Of a stretch of DNA of 18,849 nt, positions 15,583 to 18,849 are shown piece by piece. The notes under the pieces are model-generated. The model was not told the origin of the DNA, searched no databases, and saw only the letters and a program-made list of their open reading frames with translations. Positions within the stretch are counted from its first letter, which is position 1. Each line of letters begins with the position of its first letter. The DNA lies in assembly GCA_002410555.1 (NCBI GenBank), contig DHSR01000070.1:1-18849 (forward strand). The letters run 5' to 3'. Made by a program: the position numbers and the translations under genes. The stretch is from Bacteroidales bacterium UBA5281. GTDB lineage: Bacteria; Bacteroidota; Bacteroidia; Bacteroidales; Lentimicrobiaceae.

Positions 15583-15669
15583 CGGAGAGAAAGGGATTCG
15601 AACCCTTGGTACCCGTAAGAGTACAACGGTTTTCGAGACCGCCCCATTCGACCGCTCTGGCATCTCTCC
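15583..15669 (-). tRNA. tRNA-Ser (anticodon CGA)
   Basis: This is an 87-nt type II tRNA. The acceptor stem is GGAGAGA paired with TCTCTCC, followed by a G discriminator base typical of serine tRNA. The anticodon loop CTCGAAA sits on a GCGGT/ACCGT stem, giving anticodon CGA, which reads UCG. A long variable arm precedes the T arm (GGGTTCGAATCCC). The CCA end is not encoded; the next bases are CA and then other sequence. A promoter-like octamer lies 17-24 nt upstream and a strong terminator follows, so it is probably a single-gene transcript. Confidence 0.97.
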
Positions 15670-15685
15670 ATTTCGATAGGGGCTG

Positions 15686-15693
15686 CAAAATTA
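15686..15693 (-). promoter_or_regulatory. candidate -7 element for tRNA-Ser
   Basis: Minus-strand TAATTTTG matches TAnnTTTG exactly. It would start transcription near 15679, about 10 nt before the mature tRNA 5' end, which is the usual geometry for a tRNA gene. Confidence 0.55.
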
Positions 15694-15846
15694 AACATTT
15701 AATCGGATTGCTAAAGAAGTGCAAGGTCAATTATTTGCAGAATCATCCTGCTTTACCATATTTAAGGCGTACTAAGGAGTTTTTATAATGTATTAAGGGG
15801 ACAGATGTGCGTGAACTATTAGCAGTTTCAGGCAATTTGAAGTATT

Positions 15847-16611
15847 TTATTTCACAAAAAGCCAGTTATTTTCATCGGAAAGTTGTTCCATATACTGATA
15901 ATTTTCCCGGTCAAACAGTTTCAGGTCTTCCACTGATTTTATGCGCCGGTCAATAGCAAACCGGGTCATAAGGCCACGGGCTCTTTTGGCACTGAAAGTG
16001 ATGAATTTATATTCACCATTTCTGAATTCTTTAAACATAGGTGTTATAATGCGTGTTTTCAAAGCCTTAAAATCCACAGCTTTGGCATATTCCACCGAAG
16101 CCAGATTTACCAGAGTTTTACTTCCGGATTGCTTTATGGCTTCTTTGATGTGATTGGTAATTTTTGATCCCCAGAACTCATAAAGATTATCGAAATTCTT
16201 GCCACTTAATGCAGTTCCCATTTCCAGCCGATAGGGTAGCATACGGCTTCCGGGTTTCAGCACTCCGTACAGTCCCGAAAGGATGCGCACGTGACTGTTG
16301 GCATATTCCATAGCCTCAGGCTCCAGTTCCCATCCTTTAAGCCCTTCATACACTTCACCTTTGAAAGCAGCAAAAGCAGGCTTTGCTATGCCTTCCTTAT
16401 AGGGGTAATGCCAGTCAGAAAACCTGTTTGCATTTTCATAAGCAAGTTTGGGACTAATATGCATTAGTTTTTCAAGTTCTGCCGGCTTAAATTTATTCAA
16501 CTGCCTGGTGAGTTTTATAGATTCTTTAATGAATTCAGGGTCTCCAATTGCCGGTAAAGCATTAGGTTTTGAAAAATCAAGGGTTTTGCTTGGTGAAAGA
16601 ATGATAAGCAT
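15847..16611 (-). CDS. yaaA: peroxide stress protein YaaA (DUF328/UPF0246)
   Basis: This is a 254-aa cytoplasmic protein of normal family length. The N-terminus MLIILSPSKTLDF is the family hallmark. Other conserved blocks are KPAFAAFKGEVYEGL (about 77-91), RILSGLYGVLKPGSRMLPYRLEMG (about 109-132), and the C-terminal FITFSAKRARGLMTRFAI (about 203-220). In Escherichia coli YaaA lowers intracellular free iron and oxidative damage during hydrogen peroxide stress, and the family has a helix-hairpin-helix-like DNA-binding element. It appears to be transcribed alone: the next minus-strand gene upstream is about 280 bp away across a repeat-rich spacer. No clear promoter was found. Confidence 0.95.
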   Translation of the reverse strand: MLIILSPSKTLDFSKPNALPAIGDPEFIKESIKLTRQLNKFKPAELEKLMHISPKLAYENANRFSDWHYPYKEGIAKPAFAAFKGEVYEGLKGWELEPEAMEYANSHVRILSGLYGVLKPGSRMLPYRLEMGTALSGKNFDNLYEFWGSKITNHIKEAIKQSGSKTLVNLASVEYAKAVDFKALKTRIITPMFKEFRNGEYKFITFSAKRARGLMTRFAIDRRIKSVEDLKLFDRENYQYMEQLSDENNWLFVK

Positions 16612-16620
16612 GCTGTATAG

Positions 16621-16648
16621 TGATGAGTTGTGAGTAATCAGTGATAAG
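16621..16648. repeat. heptanucleotide tandem repeat (inverted orientation)
   Basis: Four 7-mers, TGATGAG, TTGTGAG, TAATCAG and TGATAAG, form an imperfect repeat. Its complement resembles the unit at 16841-16868. The core at 16633-16645 is an exact 13-bp inverted copy of 16850-16862. It begins 9 nt upstream of the yaaA start codon, inside the probable untranslated leader. Confidence 0.55.
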
Positions 16649-16742
16649 TTTTGGGCGTTCGCTACATTCGGAATTTGATAAATACTGCCCTTATAAAGTT
16701 GAACTTATGATCTTTAATTAATTATGCCTTTACAAATCTCGT

Positions 16743-16755
16743 CCGCCGCAGGCGG
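16743..16755. repeat. short GC-rich palindrome (REP-like)
   Basis: CCGCC-GCA-GGCGG is a perfect 5-bp stem with a 3-nt loop, flanked by GT and GGGG. It is related to the imperfect element at 63-75. It lies between the two inverted heptad-repeat blocks. Confidence 0.5.
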
Positions 16756-16840
16756 GGGGATAGACAATAAATTTCACACTTAACCCTGGTTGGTGAGTTT
16801 TTGTCGAACCAGTCGAAAGACAGCAATTCCTTAAATCAAC

Positions 16841-16875
16841 TGATTACAGATCACTGATTACTGATCACTAAACAC
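16841..16875. repeat. heptanucleotide tandem repeat (5 units)
   Basis: The units TGATTAC, AGATCAC, TGATTAC, TGATCAC and TAAACAC follow in phase. They end 17 bp beyond the stop codon of the secreted barrel-like protein gene. The unit is nearly the same as at 37-64. Confidence 0.75.
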
Positions 16876-16892
16876 ATCAACCCTCAGTACTA

Positions 16893-17525
16893 TCAATAAC
16901 CAAACATTCCCCGCTGCATCAGCCCGTTTCCGGGAAATCCATATGGGGTGTAGAAATTACTGTTGCCCTGCTGCAGACGAATTTCGCCTCCAATATGTAG
17001 ATTGTCATTTACTTTATAACCAACACCGAAGGAAACGCCCTGTGCTTCCATACTCAGCCTGTCGGGACGCAGTCGCTCATTAAAAGCCGGATTAATGGTT
17101 TTATAGGCTGATCCGCTTAAAGTGAGCCGCTCGTTTAACTGATAATTACCTCCGGTATATAAAGTGAATGTGGTGAGATTACCATATTGACTGTTTATAT
17201 TGCCTTCGCTATCCATCATCAGAAGATTGTTATAAGTGGTATTTGAAATGACAGCACCTGCCGAAAGCGTAAACTTTTTACCCAGTGGTTGATTAAATGA
17301 CGGAGCTAAATAGGTGCTGAACAGGTTGCCACCACCAAAACCAGAACTGAATAATGCTCCGGTCTGTAGGTTAAACTGAACCGGGGGAAGTTTACTTATT
17401 CCAAATGATGATGAACCAGGTGTTGTTGCCTGATACAAATCAGCATTGAATGTATCCTGAGCAATCAGTTGCCCGCTCAGGCCGGCAACAAAAACAAGCG
17501 GCAGTATGAGTTTATAGAGATTCAT
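16893..17525 (-). CDS. putative secreted/outer-membrane beta-strand-rich protein of unknown function
   Basis: The 210-aa product has a clear signal peptide (MNLYKLILPLVFVAGLSGQL, cleavage probably after IAQ at about residue 22). The mature part starts DTFNADLYQATTPGSSSFG and is rich in Gly, Asn, Ser and Thr, with alternating strand patterns (for example FTLYTGGNYQLNERLTLSGS and GVSFGVGYKVNDNLHIGGEI). This suggests a beta-barrel in the outer membrane. The C-terminus is unusually Gly- and Met-rich (GFPGNGLMQRGMFGY) and does not end in a classical barrel strand. I do not recognise a family. It lies between yaaA and corA on the same strand, with spacers of 281 and 99 bp, so co-transcription is uncertain. 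Confidence 0.8.
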   Translation of the reverse strand: MNLYKLILPLVFVAGLSGQLIAQDTFNADLYQATTPGSSSFGISKLPPVQFNLQTGALFSSGFGGGNLFSTYLAPSFNQPLGKKFTLSAGAVISNTTYNNLLMMDSEGNINSQYGNLTTFTLYTGGNYQLNERLTLSGSAYKTINPAFNERLRPDRLSMEAQGVSFGVGYKVNDNLHIGGEIRLQQGNSNFYTPYGFPGNGLMQRGMFGY

Positions 17526-17624
17526 AACAATAGAGGTTTAATCGTCTAAAATTACTACTTTTTTTTCAATTTTAGCAAGAATCGTTCCTCAACAGGTGAA
17601 ATTGTCAAATAATTCCGGATTTTC

Positions 17625-18692
17625 TCAGAACCATTTCCTGGATTTCATGAAAACAATCATTCCAAGTACAATAAAAAGCATCAAAAGCATCAAAACCGGA
17701 TAGGCCCAGGGGAAATGAAGCTCGGGCATAAAGTCGAAGTTCATCCCATAAACACCTGCAATAAAAGTAAGAGGAATAAAAATGGCTCCCACTACGGTAA
17801 GCGTTTTCATAATACCGTTCAGCTTATTGGAAATATTGTTACTGTATAGCTCCATAAGGTTGCTTACGCTGTCGCGGAAACTTTCCAGATTCTGAATAAT
17901 ATTCTGCAGATGATCATAGAGATCGCTGATGTACTTATATGTTTTTCGTTCAATCAGAACCGTTTCCTCCTGAGGCAGCTTGCGTACTTCATCCCGCAAT
18001 GGATAGATGTATCTGCGAAGTAATATCAATTGTTTTTTCAGATGCAGTAAATGCCGCGGAGTTATTTGGGAGCCGGCTTCTATCAGGTCCAGTTCTGCAT
18101 CTTCAATCAGGTCTTCCAATGCATTGAGAATCATAAAATAGTTGTCCACAATTTTATCCAGCAAGGCGTAGGCCAGAAAGTCTATTCCTTTTTCACGAAT
18201 TTTGCTTTTCTCATTCAACATGCGTTCGCGCAGTGGATCAAAAATATCGCCTTTTCTTTCCTGAAAGGTGATGAGCATATTTTTGCCTAGCAACATGCTT
18301 ATCTGTTCAGCTTCAATAGATTGATCGGTACTGTTCCAACTCAGCATTTTGAGGCTGATAAAAAGACGGTCTCCATAATTGTCAATTTTTGGCATACTTT
18401 CCGTATTCAATACGTCTTCGAGTAGCAGTGGATGCAGATCGAAGCGGTTGCCCAGTCTGGCAATAAGTTCGGTATTGCTTAATCCGTTTACATTCAACCA
18501 TAAATTTTTCATTTCTCCGGCTGATGGTTTTACTTTATCAGGATGGTCAGTTTGAGTATGTCTTATTGATGCTGTATCATACTCAAAGACATCAATGGTA
18601 GTCGGGTACTGATGAATTCCGGTATATACCAGGGTTCCCGGAGGAAGCCCGGTTTTTTTATGGTAGTTGCGTATGGGTTTGCGGGTTTTCAT
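17625..18692 (-). CDS. corA: magnesium/cobalt transport protein CorA
   Basis: This inner-membrane pentameric channel imports Mg2+ and also Co2+. The product has 355 aa. A large cytoplasmic N-terminal domain (about 1-285) carries conserved blocks such as HPLLLEDVLN (about 87-96). Two C-terminal helices follow. The first ends in the diagnostic YGMNF motif (Gly316-Met317-Asn318), the selectivity filter of the family, and the second ends in a short basic tail (KSRKWF). The start MKTRKPIRNYHKKTGLPPGT fits homologues from Bacteroidota. A candidate promoter lies at 18743-18750, and the 3' end of a group II intron sits 94 bp upstream. Confidence 0.95.
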   Translation of the reverse strand: MKTRKPIRNYHKKTGLPPGTLVYTGIHQYPTTIDVFEYDTASIRHTQTDHPDKVKPSAGEMKNLWLNVNGLSNTELIARLGNRFDLHPLLLEDVLNTESMPKIDNYGDRLFISLKMLSWNSTDQSIEAEQISMLLGKNMLITFQERKGDIFDPLRERMLNEKSKIREKGIDFLAYALLDKIVDNYFMILNALEDLIEDAELDLIEAGSQITPRHLLHLKKQLILLRRYIYPLRDEVRKLPQEETVLIERKTYKYISDLYDHLQNIIQNLESFRDSVSNLMELYSNNISNKLNGIMKTLTVVGAIFIPLTFIAGVYGMNFDFMPELHFPWAYPVLMLLMLFIVLGMIVFMKSRKWF

Positions 18693-18742
18693 TTTGAAGT
18701 GATTCAGTTTGGTTCATACAAATCAAACATTACTGATTTTTA

Positions 18743-18750
18743 CAAAAATA
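18743..18750 (-). promoter_or_regulatory. candidate -7 element for corA
   Basis: Minus-strand TATTTTTG matches TAnnTTTG exactly and would start transcription near 18736, about 44 nt before the ATG. It lies 36 nt downstream of the group II intron boundary, so corA could keep its own promoter. No clear -33 element was found. Confidence 0.35.
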
Positions 18751-18786
18751 CTAAAAGTGATGCCGGTGTATGATTGCAGAGAGAAA

Positions 18787-18849
18787 ATCGAGTAGGAAGG
18801 CAGGGCTTAATTCCCTCCCTGTCCTCTCACACCACCGTGCGTACCGTTC
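18787..18849 (-). mobile_element. group II intron, 3' end (domain VI and part of domain V), cut by the window edge
   Basis: Read on the minus strand, the edge sequence contains ACGCACGGTGGTGTGAGAGG, the 3' half of a domain V stem and its junction as seen in bacterial group II introns. It is followed by a hairpin (18824-18787) with arms around GGGAGGG and CCCTGCC and a probable bulged branch-point A in CCTACTCGAT. The intron should end at GAT (18787) with the 3' exon beginning at 18786. The intron body and any reverse transcriptase/maturase gene lie outside the window. It is inserted in intergenic DNA 94 bp upstream of corA, in the same orientation. Intactness cannot be judged. Confidence 0.8.

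Noticed and set aside
15441..15788. Reading frames running through tRNA-Ser on both strands
   Set aside because: They overlap a well-supported tRNA and its terminator, so they are chance frames.
17546..17575. Perfect 8-bp inverted repeat CTAAAATT/AATTTTAG upstream of the secreted protein gene
   Set aside because: It is AT-only apart from the ends, has a 14-nt loop and no following T tract. It could be chance or a weak operator, and no function is supported.

Overview
The window comes from a member of the Bacteroidota. This rests on four observations. Several upstream regions carry TAnnTTTG-type -7 elements. Shine-Dalgarno sequences are absent or weak before the starts I checked. Two outer-membrane beta-barrel-like proteins are of Bacteroidota style. 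The respiratory operon is the Alternative Complex III plus haem-copper oxidase arrangement common in that phylum. I cannot name a genus.

Positions 13410-105 (all minus strand) form one tightly packed 12-gene operon: actA-actB-actC-actD-actE-actF-sco-ctaD(I)-ctaE(III)-ctaF(IV)-ctaC(II + cytochrome c)-ctaB. Spacings are -8 to +43 bp. Together these genes encode a menaquinol-to-oxygen electron chain. ActB/C/F oxidise quinol. Electrons pass through the ActB Fe-S clusters to the haems of ActA and the monohaem lipoprotein ActE, then to the cytochrome c domain fused to oxidase subunit II, CuA, and the haem a/a3-CuB centre of subunit I. Sco (copper delivery) and CtaB (haem O synthesis) are assembly factors carried in the same operon. 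Subunit I has the YSHPxVY signature of type A2 oxidases. ActA carries seven CxxCH motifs.

Positions 13411-13713 lie upstream of actA. They hold a candidate promoter for the operon, a strong minus-strand terminator hairpin, and further upstream a second promoter-like element. A short RNA or attenuated leader of about 140 nt may be made here. Positions 13714-14541 encode a putative outer-membrane barrel protein of unknown function (minus). After about 340 bp of AT-rich intergenic DNA there is a plus-strand gene for a small membrane protein (14885-15389), split by a one-base frameshift.

Positions 15537-15693 contain tRNA-Ser(CGA) with its own promoter-like element and terminator (minus). A possible tRNA relic and a second terminator-like hairpin follow. 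Next come yaaA (peroxide-stress protein), a repeat-rich spacer with heptanucleotide repeats and a GC-rich palindrome, another barrel-like secreted protein, and corA (Mg2+/Co2+ channel), all minus strand. The right edge (18787-18849) cuts into the 3' end of a minus-strand group II intron: domain VI and half of domain V. The left edge (1-104) carries heptad repeats and a palindrome related to those in the yaaA-side spacer.
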